64,000 nucleotides of DNA from Butyrivibrio sp. LC3010 (GCF_000424385.1 NZ_AUJU01000002.1:62001-126000); one strand, 5' to 3'; positions 41,032-51,522 are shown, numbered from the stretch's first letter. Numbers and translations: made by a program. Notes: generated by a model from the sequence alone, not told the origin.

Positions 41032-43918
41032 TTGCATCTCCACCTTCAAGCTGCTGAGCTGTTCCGTTCTGTACATCATCAGGATCTTTTAATCCGAAGT
41101 AGTATGCTACAGCTTCTTTTGTAATCTGTGCTGCATAACTTGATGTATATCCGTATGCAATACGTGTAGCTATAGCTATCTGAGGAGCTTCATAGGGAGC
41201 ATAGCATACAAAAAGTGCATGGTTTGCTCTTTTCTTTGACTCCTCGGCTGTTCCTGTTTTTCCTGCAACATTTACTGCAAGATCATTGAAATAAGGCTTA
41301 TCTTCAACCACCTGTCTCATTCCAAGATGTATTGCATTCCAGTAAGATGAATCCATATCAATATGGTTTCTTACAGTTGCACCATATTCCTGTAATAGGT
41401 TACCATCTGAATCAGATGTTTTCTTAACAAGTGTAAGGTTATAACAGGTTCCGCTGTTAGCAACAGTAGTGACATATCTGGCAAGTCCAACTGTTGTAAA
41501 CGAGTTAGTACCCTGACCAATAGCAGAACGGGTTGAGTCCAAATCTGATACTATTGGTTCATATTCTGAAATTTCAATTCCTGTCTTTTCACTAAGGCCA
41601 TACATATCAGCGTATGTGGCGAGTTTCTCAAGACCTGTATCCGAGTGGAAGTTCTCACCTACAAGGCCAAGCCTGTAACCAACTTCAAAGAAAAATGCAT
41701 TACAGGAATTCCTTATTCCGCCAACCACATCAAGTGATCCATGCGCACGAGGATATATCCAGCAATGTGCAGGGTTTGTATTGTCCAGTTTATCAAATAC
41801 ACCGGTACAGGTAATCGTTGAAGAAGTATCAATAACACCCTCCATAAGTCCTGCAGTAGCTGATACCATCTTGTATGTAGAACCCGGAGCCGTTCTTTGC
41901 ATAGTTGCATAATTTATCAGAGGGGATGACTGATCGCTTCTTAGCTTTGCATAATACTCCGCATCAACACCATTGGCCATCTTATTATTATCATATCCCG
42001 GATAAGATACAAGTGCCAAAACGTCACCATTATTAACATCTGTAACTACCATTGATCCTGAGCATGGATCAAGTGCCAGCTGCGCCGGTGTAATATCCAG
42101 AGCGGAAATTCTGTTGATCATAAAAGTATAAGGCGATTCAGATCCTGAATTCCACTGTGACAGTTCTTCTTCAGGCAGTTCTACTATTCCCTGTTCAAGG
42201 AGTATACTGCAAACTTCATCACCGGTAACGATATCATCTGAGAGCAGATACTTATAAAGCTTTTTATTAAATTCACTGTCCTCTTCAATATCCTTAAAAA
42301 TATAATCAATGATTGTATTATATATTTCTTCTGAATCAACATACTGACTTTCAAGATTAAGCAAAGTAACATCAATCCAGTTTGCAGAAATACAATATTT
42401 TATATAATCCGATAACGAAATAGTCTCATCAGTAGTCCAGGCAATATATGTCTTATCTTCCTTATCCACCTTAGAAGAATCAATAACTCCGTTACTGTAA
42501 AGCTTCTGCGCTATATAACTCATATAAACCTTATATTCATTACTCAGAAGATTATAAGGCGTATTTTTTGTAGTGAATTCTGCTCTGAGTTCTTCATTAA
42601 CCTGCTGTCTTTTCTGCAGATAATGCTCATAGACAAGCTTCTCATTTCTTCCGGCTTCCTCAGATGCCATATGATCAAGATCGATGATATGGTTATCAAA
42701 GCATGCAAAATAAACATCATATACAGGTATCTGTATATCTGATTTTTTAATATTGTCACCATAAATAAAAAACTTGGTATTCTGTATTTTTGATATCAAA
42801 ATACCGGCAAGTGACTGCTCAATAATATTATAACAAGCCTCCTGCAGGTCTTTATCTATAGTAAGATAGACATCGTTTCCTGCCTTGGAATCAATATAGC
42901 TGCTTGTCTCAAGGACCTTACCTGTATTATCTACAAAAACAGTTTCGCTTCCCTTTGTTCCCTGAAGTACAGATTCCATAGATTGCTCGATACCGGATTT
43001 TCCTACTGTATCATTTGATCTGTAATTAGAATTCTGAGCCTGCAATTCTGTCAGCTCACTGTCAGATATTTTTCCTGTATATCCGAGAATCTGTGAAAAA
43101 TATACAGAATCAACATAAACTCTGGCAGTATCCTCCTCAATGGAAACACCGTCGAGAATATTTGAATTCTCCATAATATCTGCAACTGTTTTATCACTTA
43201 CACTATTGGCAATTACAGTATTTATATATTTCTGATAACTGTTGGAATTCATTTTGAATCTGACAATTACCAGCTTTAAAAGCCTGTCCTTTTCATAGCC
43301 CATTCCGGGTACAAATGACTTTTTATTTCCTGGTTCAGTATAATCTCCGATTCCGAATTTTTCACAGAGATCATCAATAACTTCCTGCGCAGTCTTTGAT
43401 CTTTCCTCATATTTTAAATCTTTTGTTGAGGTTCTTCCGTAAACATCAGCAAGGAATCTTAGCTGTGAATTCCCTTCTACTGTAAACTCAAAGTTATTTG
43501 AACTGTTTAACTGAATGCTGAAATCAGTATCAACTACATCTCCGTCCTTTTCGATGATGTCAATTACCTTATTAACTGTCTCATTAACAGCAGCATTCTT
43601 ACCTGAACCTGATTCATAAACGTCTTCTATCGTTACTGAATTAGAGAGTTCATTATATGCAAGAAGTTTACCGTTCCTGTCGTAGATATTACCTCTCGCA
43701 GCAGGAATGGATTTCTCTTTCATAATCTTTAACTGAAAGGAATCAAGATATGTCTCACCTCTTATTATCTGCAGATAAAACAAACGATATACAAGCCCTG
43801 ATGCTGCAAGAATCATTACCGCAGATATCATTACAAGACGTGAAGTTATGAAATTTATAAAGACTTCTTTAATCTTATTAAACAAACTTTTTAGCGCTCC
43901 TTTGTTCGATGTCCTCAA
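41021..43918 (-). CDS. mrdA: Penicillin-binding protein 2 with large insertion
   Basis: A 965-residue elongasome transpeptidase, about 250 residues longer than typical PBP2. One N-terminal membrane span (about 25-48) precedes the dimerisation domain (RGNIYDRNGKLLAYN). The transpeptidase motifs are STYK (about 680), SCN in RNSCNAF and KTGTAE (about 886). The extra length lies between LTIDKDLQEACYN and DPCSGSMVV (about residues 372-617) and is mostly helical and acidic. The frame begins at TTG 43918, overlapping mreD by 41 bases; a TTG at 43885 behind AAAGGAG is an alternative start. Confidence 0.9.
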   Translation of the reverse strand: MRTSNKGALKSLFNKIKEVFINFITSRLVMISAVMILAASGLVYRLFYLQIIRGETYLDSFQLKIMKEKSIPAARGNIYDRNGKLLAYNELSNSVTIEDVYESGSGKNAAVNETVNKVIDIIEKDGDVVDTDFSIQLNSSNNFEFTVEGNSQLRFLADVYGRTSTKDLKYEERSKTAQEVIDDLCEKFGIGDYTEPGNKKSFVPGMGYEKDRLLKLVIVRFKMNSNSYQKYINTVIANSVSDKTVADIMENSNILDGVSIEEDTARVYVDSVYFSQILGYTGKISDSELTELQAQNSNYRSNDTVGKSGIEQSMESVLQGTKGSETVFVDNTGKVLETSSYIDSKAGNDVYLTIDKDLQEACYNIIEQSLAGILISKIQNTKFFIYGDNIKKSDIQIPVYDVYFACFDNHIIDLDHMASEEAGRNEKLVYEHYLQKRQQVNEELRAEFTTKNTPYNLLSNEYKVYMSYIAQKLYSNGVIDSSKVDKEDKTYIAWTTDETISLSDYIKYCISANWIDVTLLNLESQYVDSEEIYNTIIDYIFKDIEEDSEFNKKLYKYLLSDDIVTGDEVCSILLEQGIVELPEEELSQWNSGSESPYTFMINRISALDITPAQLALDPCSGSMVVTDVNNGDVLALVSYPGYDNNKMANGVDAEYYAKLRSDQSSPLINYATMQRTAPGSTYKMVSATAGLMEGVIDTSSTITCTGVFDKLDNTNPAHCWIYPRAHGSLDVVGGIRNSCNAFFFEVGYRLGLVGENFHSDTGLEKLATYADMYGLSEKTGIEISEYEPIVSDLDSTRSAIGQGTNSFTTVGLARYVTTVANSGTCYNLTLVKKTSDSDGNLLQEYGATVRNHIDMDSSYWNAIHLGMRQVVEDKPYFNDLAVNVAGKTGTAEESKKRANHALFVCYAPYEAPQIAIATRIAYGYTSSYAAQITKEAVAYYFGLKDPDDVQNGTAQQLEGGDANAD

Positions 43919-44396
43919 GATACATATTTATCTTGATCAGAACAGGATAGATAAAAATTGCAACAAGTGCAGTATATACTGCTTCGGGGATTATCACGTT
44001 TAGCATGTAATATCCTATATCAAACTTGTTTCTGAACATGAATAAAAGCACATAGCACGTAAATCCGAACAAAAAGTCTGAAGAAACGATCAGTGCCAGA
44101 GGCAGTAAGATATTTTCCGGGAAAAATATTTTGTTGAATTTTCCAACGATGAACCCAATGTACATATATATAAGTGCATAGAATCCTAAATATGAGCCAA
44201 AGAAAATATCAATCAATATACCGCAAAACATACCAATGACCATACCGCTTTTATCACCACGCATAAATGCATAGGATGCCGTCAGTATGATCATCAGATT
44301 TGGAACTATACCACTGAAATCAATTACTCTGAATACTGTAGTCTGCAATATAAAACTTATTAAAATAGATAATAATGTAAAAACGAATCTTCGCAT
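43878..44396 (-). CDS. mreD: Rod-shape-determining protein MreD
   Basis: A 172-residue integral membrane protein with five or six spans. FMRGDKSGMVIGMFCGILID and FFGSYLGFYALIYMYIGFIVG are typical of MreD. It links MreC and MreB to the wall synthesis enzymes. The ATG follows the mreC stop with no gap, and its 3' end overlaps mrdA. Confidence 0.9.
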   Translation of the reverse strand: MRRFVFTLLSILISFILQTTVFRVIDFSGIVPNLMIILTASYAFMRGDKSGMVIGMFCGILIDIFFGSYLGFYALIYMYIGFIVGKFNKIFFPENILLPLALIVSSDFLFGFTCYVLLFMFRNKFDIGYYMLNVIIPEAVYTALVAIFIYPVLIKINMYLEDIEQRSAKKFV

Positions 44397-45266
44397 TTAT
44401 TTATCCCCGGTGCTTTTGAGTTCCATGATAACAAGAACCTCGTTCATATACTCAAATTGAACAACTGGAGTAATTTTTCCTGATTTTGTAAGGTTATTGG
44501 AGTCTTCCTCAATAGTCGAAACATAACCGATAAGAATTCCCGGCAAATATTTATCACTGATATTGGAGGTAACTACCTTATCACCGACACTTACCTTATC
44601 AGCTTCATCAACAAGCTTGGAAAATGTAATCTGTCCTTCGTTATATAACTCAAGATTACCGGTTGCAATCAAATTCTCAGAGGCTGATAACACAGTTCCG
44701 CTCACTGAAGAATTGTCAGCTATGATTGTCTGAACCTTAGCCCAGTCAGGACCCACATCAGTTACGCGACCAACAAGACCTCCTCCGGCAATCACATTCA
44801 TATCGACCTGAACACCTTCATCGGTGCCTTTATTAATTACAAAAGAATGATACCAGTTACCTGCATCCTTCGCTATAATTCTGGCACCAATCTTTTTATA
44901 ATCTGAATATTGTGCATCCAGTTCGTAGAGCTCACGAAGATTAGTCAGCTCATACTTATCCTGTTCCAAATTGGTGTTTTCAATTGTCAGCTGTTCAACC
45001 TGCTTCCTTAAATTCTCATTTTCTTTTTGCAGTGCTCTTATACTGGCAAGATTATCGGCAGTTCCTTTCATCCAGACACCTACAGAAGTAATGCCTTTCT
45101 GAAATGGTACTACAACTGTTCCTGCAAAAGAATTAACGGAACTGTTAAAAACATCTGTATTGAAAGTAACAACAATTAACCCCACACATAAAATTGTTAA
45201 AATAAAGAGGAGATATTTACTTGGAAGTGTAAATTTATCTCCCCCTCTTTTAATGACAGGACTCAT
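44397..45266 (-). CDS. mreC: Rod-shape-determining protein MreC
   Basis: A 289-residue bitopic membrane protein. One span (about 18-38) is followed by a coiled coil (about 75-110, LQKENENLRKQVEQLTIE) and a double beta-barrel with GTDEGVQVDMNVIAGGGLVGRV and the late GD(K)VVTSN motif. It activates PBP2 in the elongasome. The gene directly abuts mreB and mreD. Confidence 0.93.
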   Translation of the reverse strand: MSPVIKRGGDKFTLPSKYLLFILTILCVGLIVVTFNTDVFNSSVNSFAGTVVVPFQKGITSVGVWMKGTADNLASIRALQKENENLRKQVEQLTIENTNLEQDKYELTNLRELYELDAQYSDYKKIGARIIAKDAGNWYHSFVINKGTDEGVQVDMNVIAGGGLVGRVTDVGPDWAKVQTIIADNSSVSGTVLSASENLIATGNLELYNEGQITFSKLVDEADKVSVGDKVVTSNISDKYLPGILIGYVSTIEEDSNNLTKSGKITPVVQFEYMNEVLVIMELKSTGDK

Positions 45267-46274
45267 TTATACATCCTCTTCAACTGAGTAAGCAAGAGCC
45301 TTATACTGATCATCCTTGATGATCTTTCCAAGGCCGAGTGCAACTGAACTGAGCGGATTCTCTGCAAGATTAACATTAAGACCTACACCGTTAGATAATC
45401 TCTGGGCAAGATGACATACCTGTGAAGCTCCTCCTGTAAGATATAAACCATGCTTAAAAATATCTGCGGCAAGTTCCGGAGGAGTACGCTCCAATGTTGC
45501 CTTAATATTATCAAGAATCTGGTCAAAGCTCTCTGTAAGGCACTGATCTATAAGGTCTGTAGGTATGGATCTCTCAACAGGAAGACCTGTAACGATATCT
45601 CTACCATAAACAACAGCATCCTGACCTGATTTTTCAAGATCCTTTAAGGAAATCTTTATAGCTTCAGAAGTCTTCTCACCAATAATAAGTGAAAACTCTT
45701 TTCTGATAACATTTCTTATAGCATCATCAAATTTCTTTCCACCGACCTTAATGAGCTTACTGATAACTATACCTTTGAGTGAAAGAATTGAAATTTCAGT
45801 TGTGTCAAAACCTACATTAACCACAAGTACACCCTGTGAGTTCATGACATCAACACCCATTCCAAGGCCGTCTGCTACGGGCTTTTTAACCATCATGATT
45901 TTCTTGGCTTTAACGCCTGACTCTTTAATCAGATCATGGAAAGCACGTCTTTCTACCTCTGTAACATCCTTGGGAACGGCAATATATACATCAACCGGCT
46001 TAGATGCACCCTTCATCTGATCTGTGATGAAGAGTTTAACCAATGATTTCATATTCTCAATATCAGCAATAACACCGTTGCTAAGCGGATAAGAAATCTT
46101 AATGTTGCTTGGAGCCTTCTCATACATATCGTATGCAGAATTACCATAAGCAAGTAGTGATGTCTTATTCTCTACTGCAATTAGATTCTTCTCCACAGTA
46201 ACAGCATCTGTTGCTTTGTTATAAATTTTGATATTGCTTGTTCCAAGATCGATACCAAATGTATTGTTGCCCAA
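45267..46274 (-). CDS. mreB: Rod-shape-determining actin homologue MreB
   Basis: A 335-residue actin-like ATPase forming membrane-associated filaments that direct lateral wall synthesis. Phosphate-1 loop GIDLGTSNIKIY, phosphate-2 region VVNVGFDTTEIS and adenosine motif LTGGASQVCHL are visible. The start is TTG with GGAGG six bases upstream. It could be the Mbl or MreBH paralogue; position with mreC and mreD favours MreB. Confidence 0.93.
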   Translation of the reverse strand: MGNNTFGIDLGTSNIKIYNKATDAVTVEKNLIAVENKTSLLAYGNSAYDMYEKAPSNIKISYPLSNGVIADIENMKSLVKLFITDQMKGASKPVDVYIAVPKDVTEVERRAFHDLIKESGVKAKKIMMVKKPVADGLGMGVDVMNSQGVLVVNVGFDTTEISILSLKGIVISKLIKVGGKKFDDAIRNVIRKEFSLIIGEKTSEAIKISLKDLEKSGQDAVVYGRDIVTGLPVERSIPTDLIDQCLTESFDQILDNIKATLERTPPELAADIFKHGLYLTGGASQVCHLAQRLSNGVGLNVNLAENPLSSVALGLGKIIKDDQYKALAYSVEEDV

Positions 46275-46288
46275 AATAGCCTCCTATA

Positions 46289-47005
46289 TTACAAAACATT
46301 ATTTTCTAAAAAACTATAGTATCTATGATCACCTATAATTAGATGATCAATAAGATTGATGCCCAGTATTATACCGGCATTCCTTAATTGTTCAGTCATT
46401 TCCAGATCAGCATTCGAAGGAGCAGGATCACCACTTGGATGATTGTGCAGAATTATTATCTGTACTGCATTTACCTGTAGAGCCTTAATAAAAATCTCTC
46501 TTGGAGAAAGTGATGCTGTTTTTACTGTTCCGACTGATACCTCATAGTCACAGATGAGTTGTCCCTGATTATTCAGGCACACTAACATTACATGCTCCCG
46601 CTGATAATGGCACATTGTCTCCATGTAATAATCAGCAACTGTCCGGGGAGTCTTGAAATCAAGGCGAGGACGCGCCTTACTCCTGGCAATTCTGTCTGAC
46701 AATTCCGCAATGCAAAGGAGCTTAACAGCTTTTACTTCACCTATTCCGGGAATTTTCAACATATCATCAATTGTAAGATGCTTTAATCCTGACAAGCCCA
46801 TTCCGGTCCTGTCACAAAGTCCAAGCACAGAATTACCGATTTCCATCGGAGTCTTTGTAGAGGTTCCGGTCCTTATAATAATAGCCAATAATTCTGCATC
46901 CGTTAATGAACCTGCACCCATTGCAGTAAAGCGCTCATATGGAAGCATTAAACGGTTACCGGCATCCTCTTTTAATAAAGTATTGATCGATTTATTTCTT
47001 TTCAT
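46289..47005 (-). CDS. radC: RadC-family JAB-domain protein
   Basis: A 238-residue protein with an N-terminal helix-hairpin-helix region (LTIDDMLKIPGIGEVKAVKLLC, about 70-95). The C-terminal JAB/MPN metalloprotease-like domain carries the zinc motif HNHPSGDPAPSNAD. Its molecular role is unclear despite the historical DNA-repair name. It heads the mre cluster in many Clostridia. A strong sigma-A promoter lies about 60 bases upstream and probably drives radC-mreBCD-mrdA-rodA. Confidence 0.92.
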   Translation of the reverse strand: MKRNKSINTLLKEDAGNRLMLPYERFTAMGAGSLTDAELLAIIIRTGTSTKTPMEIGNSVLGLCDRTGMGLSGLKHLTIDDMLKIPGIGEVKAVKLLCIAELSDRIARSKARPRLDFKTPRTVADYYMETMCHYQREHVMLVCLNNQGQLICDYEVSVGTVKTASLSPREIFIKALQVNAVQIIILHNHPSGDPAPSNADLEMTEQLRNAGIILGINLIDHLIIGDHRYYSFLENNVL

Positions 47006-47063
47006 TTTCTACTCATTGCTTCTTCGGGCAAATGATTTAAAAAAGAAAATCAGACCTCAAATG

Positions 47064-47091
47064 ATTATACCACAATTTAGCTATGTATCAA
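47064..47091 (-). promoter_or_regulatory. Sigma-A promoter of the radC-mre operon
   Basis: On the minus strand TTGATA and TATAAT are separated by 16 bases, about 60 bases before the radC start. A second TTGACA with TAAAAT at 14-base spacing lies just upstream. Confidence 0.75.
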
Positions 47092-47157
47092 CTACATTGC
47101 TAATCAATTTTAGGCTCGCATTAGCTTGTCAATACACAAAATAAATCCCAAATATCT

Positions 47158-48447
47158 TTAAAGTTCTATAAGACCTTTTTCAAACATAACTGCCAGGGTC
47201 TTCATTATTCCGTACTTTACATGTTGCCATGTAAGTCCTCCCTGGAAGAATACTGAATAGGGTTCGCGAAGCGGTCCATCCGCAGAAAGTTCAATCGAGC
47301 TTCCTGATACAAAGGCTCCGGCAGCCATGATAACCTGTGAATCATATCCAGGCATATCCCATGGCTCAGGTGTTACATATGAATCAACCGGTGCAGCAGC
47401 CTGAATACCCTCACAGAAGGATGTAAGCAGCAGAGGATCATTAAAAGTTATAGCCTGAATTATGTCATAGCGCTCTTCCACTGCATTCGGAAGGACACTA
47501 AAGCCGAGCTTCTCATAAATATTAGCTGCAAATATTGCTCCCATAAGCGCATTGGCAGTAACATTAGGAGCAAGAAACAGTCCCTGGTAAAACTGAGGTA
47601 AAATGCCAAGTGAAGCTCCCACCTCTTTACCAAGTCCGGGAGAAGTCAGCCTGTAAGCTGCGTTTTCAACGCACTCCTTCTTACCTGCAATATATCCTCC
47701 TATAGGAGCAAGTCCGCCACCGGGATTCTTTATAAGTGATCCTACAACCATATCAGCACCCACATCGGTAGGCTCTATGGTCTGTACAAATTCTCCATAG
47801 CAATTATCTACCATACAGATAACATCGGGCTTAATATCTTTGATAAATTTTATAACCTCTCCGATACGCTCAACAGACAGAGTAGGCCTTGTCTGATATC
47901 CCTTGCTTCTCTGAATTGTAACAAGCTTTGTCTTATCATTTATGGCAGCTCTTATACCATCAAAATCAAATTCTCCGTCTGGCAAAAGATCAACCTGCTT
48001 ATAGGTTATGCCATATTCTGCAAGTGAACCTTTTGACGGTCTTATTCCAATTACCTCTTCAAGAGTATCATAGGGCTTTCCTACAGGTGACAAAAGCTCA
48101 TCACCGGGTCTTAAGTTACTCATAAGTGCAAGGGCAAGAGCATGAGTTCCACAGGTTATCTGAGGTCTTACCAGCGCATCCTCGGTATGAAAAATTGAAG
48201 CATATACAGCTTCGAGCTTATCTCTTCCAATATCATTGTAACCATAGCCGGTTGTTCCAAGAAGACATGCTTCAGAAACTTTATTATCCTGCATAGCCTT
48301 CAGAACCTTTGCCTGGTTGAAGTCAGACACTTCCTGTATCTTGTCAAATCTTGGTTTTAATGAATCCCAGATATTATCACAGTAATCATATACCTTTTCC
48401 GGGATTCCCATACTTTTATACAAATTCTTTAATTCTATATTTCCCAT
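47158..48447 (-). CDS. Methionine gamma-lyase family PLP protein (YnbB/aluminium resistance type)
   Basis: A 429-residue fold-type I PLP enzyme. The family start (KVYDYCDNIWDSLKPRFDKI) and GTTGYGYNDIGR are characteristic. The PLP region includes CMVDNCYGEFVQ, and the Schiff-base Lys is expected in GSLIKNPGGGLAPIGGYIAG. Members are annotated as methionine gamma-lyase-like or as aluminium resistance proteins; the reaction is not established. It overlaps miaA by 13 bases. Confidence 0.88.
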   Translation of the reverse strand: MGNIELKNLYKSMGIPEKVYDYCDNIWDSLKPRFDKIQEVSDFNQAKVLKAMQDNKVSEACLLGTTGYGYNDIGRDKLEAVYASIFHTEDALVRPQITCGTHALALALMSNLRPGDELLSPVGKPYDTLEEVIGIRPSKGSLAEYGITYKQVDLLPDGEFDFDGIRAAINDKTKLVTIQRSKGYQTRPTLSVERIGEVIKFIKDIKPDVICMVDNCYGEFVQTIEPTDVGADMVVGSLIKNPGGGLAPIGGYIAGKKECVENAAYRLTSPGLGKEVGASLGILPQFYQGLFLAPNVTANALMGAIFAANIYEKLGFSVLPNAVEERYDIIQAITFNDPLLLTSFCEGIQAAAPVDSYVTPEPWDMPGYDSQVIMAAGAFVSGSSIELSADGPLREPYSVFFQGGLTWQHVKYGIMKTLAVMFEKGLIEL

Positions 48448-49388
48448 CTGTCTTTAATCCTTTTAATTAATTCTTTTGAAACCTTTATATCATCACGGTT
48501 AAAATCAGATTTGTCAATCCAGGTCACATCTTTTTCCCGTTTAAACCATGTAATCTGCCTTTTTGCAAAGTGTCTCGTATTTTTCTTTAAAAGTGCAACT
48601 GCTTCTTCGAGACTGTTTTCTCCATCCAGATAGGAAAATATCTCTTTATAGCCAATTGCCTGCATGGATGTTGACTGTCTGTCGATATTTCTTGCAGCAA
48701 GTCCCTTTACCTCTTCTAAAAGGCCCTCATCCATCATTTTATCAATACGTTTTTCTATTCTGTCATACAACACACTTCGTTCATCAGTCAGAACAAAGTA
48801 AAAGAAATCATAAGGTGACTGTTTATCCCGCTGATCCTTATTATGCTCTGAAAGCCTTGTACCTGTTTCTTTATAAAAACTAAGCGCTCTGATTACTCTT
48901 TTAATGTTGTTCTCATGAAGATCACCTGCATATTCGGGATCGATCTCCTTAAGCATTTCATGAAGCCTGTGAACCCCATCAGGTGATTTTGAAATTTCAG
49001 TAAGCTCATTTTTGTATTTTATTATTTCGGCATCTTCTGTATTTTCAGAAAAATCCACATCGTAGAGAACTGTTTGAATATAAAAGCCTGTTCCGCCTAC
49101 AATTATTGGTAGTTTTTCCCTGTTATTTATATCAGTGATCAATTCCTTCGCACGTTTTTTAAATTCAAATGCATTGAATTCTTCACTTGGGTCAAGAATA
49201 TCAATGAGGTGATGCTTTATTCCCTGCATCGCCTCATCTGTTATCTTGTCTGTTCCAATGTTCATATCACGGTATACCTGCATTGAATCAGCCGATATAA
49301 TCTCACCGTTTAAAGCTTTAGCAAGCTCAATTGAGATTTTTGTTTTTCCAACAGCAGTTGGTCCTGTCAAAATGACTAGTTTTTCCAT
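48435..49388 (-). CDS. miaA: tRNA dimethylallyltransferase
   Basis: A 317-residue enzyme that adds the dimethylallyl group to A37 of tRNAs reading UNN codons. The P-loop GPTAVGKTKISIELA, DSMQVYRDMNIGTDK and the late ITWFKRE region match MiaA. The ATG at 49388 fits the weak GGA spacing better than the one at 49394. MiaB, which acts next on the same base, is encoded upstream in the same strand block. Confidence 0.95.
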   Translation of the reverse strand: MEKLVILTGPTAVGKTKISIELAKALNGEIISADSMQVYRDMNIGTDKITDEAMQGIKHHLIDILDPSEEFNAFEFKKRAKELITDINNREKLPIIVGGTGFYIQTVLYDVDFSENTEDAEIIKYKNELTEISKSPDGVHRLHEMLKEIDPEYAGDLHENNIKRVIRALSFYKETGTRLSEHNKDQRDKQSPYDFFYFVLTDERSVLYDRIEKRIDKMMDEGLLEEVKGLAARNIDRQSTSMQAIGYKEIFSYLDGENSLEEAVALLKKNTRHFAKRQITWFKREKDVTWIDKSDFNRDDIKVSKELIKRIKDRWEI

Positions 49389-49413
49389 AATCATTCCAAT
49401 TCAAAAATTAGTA

Positions 49414-51522
49414 TCAGTCAACAATACGTTTGAATTTCTTTTCTATTTCATACTTGCTCATAGAAATAATCGTAGGTCTGCCATGGGGACAGTTATAAGG
49501 ATTATCCAGAGTCAGAAGTTCATCTATAAGCTTTTCCATTTCCATGGTGGACATCTTCATGTTTCCCTTGACTGATGCCTTGCAAGCCATTCCTGCAATC
49601 CTGTAATTTATAACATCAGGAGTCCTGTCAAGATTGGTATCGGTAGCAAGTTCATCCAGGATTTCTGTAAACATTTCTTTCTCATTATTGCATCCGTAGA
49701 TGTCTACAGGAACTTCCCTTATGGCATAATCGTGTCCGCCAAACGGTTCAATATTAAATCCGAGCTTCTCAAAGGATGAATGATATTTCTCAAAAACATC
49801 AATCTCCTGTGCTGATAAAGTGACTATAATAGGCGGCTGCACAAGCTGAGATGCCATTTCCTTAGTCTCATAACGCTTTATCATTCGCTCATAGTTTACT
49901 TTTTCATGAGCAGCATGCTGATCAACAATGAACATTTTATCCTTGAAACCAATTATCCAATAAGTATCAAATATCTGTCCAAGGATGTTGTATTCATTAC
50001 GATTATCCTTCTTTAACATTTTGTCATCAAAAAGGTCAAGCTGTATACCTTTTTCGATGATCACTGCGTCTGAACTTTTAATTATGGGACCTGCAGCCTT
50101 ATCATCATCGGATTTTGCAGGTGAATGGTCCCCAAAAACTCTGGTCCACACCGCAGACTTCATGTTGTCCTCTATTACAACAGGTTCAGGTGCAATTCCT
50201 TCTGCAAATACAGGTTTACTTTCCTGCAGCCTGTTCTCAGCAGTAAGTCTGCTCTTTTCAAAAGGCTCTGGCACAGTGCTCTTTTCAGGATCAGCACCCT
50301 TATCGGAAACTTTATTTTCATCTGAGAAAAAGACTTCAGCTTTATAGGATGGCTCACGTTCTCCCAGAGCTTTATCCGGTGCAGAATTATTTTTTAAATA
50401 TGATATTTCGGCATCAGTTCTTGCAATACCTGCCTGAGGTATCATGGTAGAAGCCTGTTGTTTTATGGCATCAGCCTTTTTTCTTTCAAAAGCTTTGTCT
50501 TCCTTCTCGTCCCTTAATACTTCAGGGATCATCTCGTGATCATGCAGCGTTTTTGCAACACTTTTTCTTATAAATTCATAAACAAATGGCTGATTTGAAA
50601 ATCTCACTTCCATCTTGGATGGATGTACATTAACGTCAACAAGTTCAGTACTCATCCTTATGTGTACGACACAAAACGGGAATTTGTGCTGCATAAGATA
50701 TTCCTTGTATCCCTCTTCGAGAGCCTTGGATATCACTTTGTCTTTTATATATCTGCCATTAACAAAGAAATTCTCAAAATTCCTGTTGGATCTGTTCAGT
50801 GCCGGCTCTCCCAGATAACCTTCGATTGTATATTCGCCCTCAGTATATGAAATAGGAACAAGGCACATTGAAACATCGCGGCCATAAATTCTATAAATCA
50901 GTTCCTTTAAATCACCATTACCGGAGGTAGTAAATTTATCATCTCTGTTATTTATAAAATGAAATGATATCGAAGGATTATCCATGGCAAGATGTTCCAT
51001 GAGATCTCCTACATAAGAGCCTTCTGTCTGTGGTGTCTTAAGGAACTTCTTCCTTGCAGGTGTGTTATAAAAAAGATCCCTTATGATGATAGTAGTTCCT
51101 GTAGGTGCACCTATATCTTCCATAGAAGCTTCAGTACCACCATTAATGCAGTATCTTGTACCAACAAGTTCATCGGCTGTTTTTGTTATTAGTTCTGTCT
51201 GAGATACAGCAGAGATACTCGATAATGCTTCACCTCTAAAGCCCAGGGATTTTAATCTGTATATATCATCAATGCTCATAAGTTTACTTGTAGCATGTCG
51301 CTTAAAAGCATTTCTAATCTGGGATTTTTCAATTCCGCTACCGTTATCCGTTACTCGTATAAGCTTCGTTCCACCATCCTGAATTTCGATGGTTATGGAA
51401 GTAGCTCCGGAATCTATTGCATTTTCAACAAGTTCCTTTACCACACTTGATGGTCTTTCAACAACTTCTCCCGCAGCAATCTGGTCTATGGTATTCTGAT
51501 CCAGCTCAAAAATTTTAGCCAT
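49414..51522 (-). CDS. mutL: DNA mismatch repair protein MutL
   Basis: A 702-residue GHKL ATPase. The N-terminal ATP site is shown by ELVENAIDSGAT, RVTDNGSGI and LGFRGEAL. A long linker (about 345-490) precedes the C-terminal domain. The endonuclease motif DQHAxxExxxxE is present (DQHAAHEKVNYERM), with CPHGRPT and ACKASV as further metal-site motifs. So this is a nicking MutL, as expected for bacteria without MutH. The ATG follows GGGGG. Confidence 0.95.
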   Translation of the reverse strand: MAKIFELDQNTIDQIAAGEVVERPSSVVKELVENAIDSGATSITIEIQDGGTKLIRVTDNGSGIEKSQIRNAFKRHATSKLMSIDDIYRLKSLGFRGEALSSISAVSQTELITKTADELVGTRYCINGGTEASMEDIGAPTGTTIIIRDLFYNTPARKKFLKTPQTEGSYVGDLMEHLAMDNPSISFHFINNRDDKFTTSGNGDLKELIYRIYGRDVSMCLVPISYTEGEYTIEGYLGEPALNRSNRNFENFFVNGRYIKDKVISKALEEGYKEYLMQHKFPFCVVHIRMSTELVDVNVHPSKMEVRFSNQPFVYEFIRKSVAKTLHDHEMIPEVLRDEKEDKAFERKKADAIKQQASTMIPQAGIARTDAEISYLKNNSAPDKALGEREPSYKAEVFFSDENKVSDKGADPEKSTVPEPFEKSRLTAENRLQESKPVFAEGIAPEPVVIEDNMKSAVWTRVFGDHSPAKSDDDKAAGPIIKSSDAVIIEKGIQLDLFDDKMLKKDNRNEYNILGQIFDTYWIIGFKDKMFIVDQHAAHEKVNYERMIKRYETKEMASQLVQPPIIVTLSAQEIDVFEKYHSSFEKLGFNIEPFGGHDYAIREVPVDIYGCNNEKEMFTEILDELATDTNLDRTPDVINYRIAGMACKASVKGNMKMSTMEMEKLIDELLTLDNPYNCPHGRPTIISMSKYEIEKKFKRIVD

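Noticed and set aside
46653-47144. A 163-codon plus-strand frame across radC
   Set aside because: Shadow of radC; its C-terminal part runs through the radC promoter.
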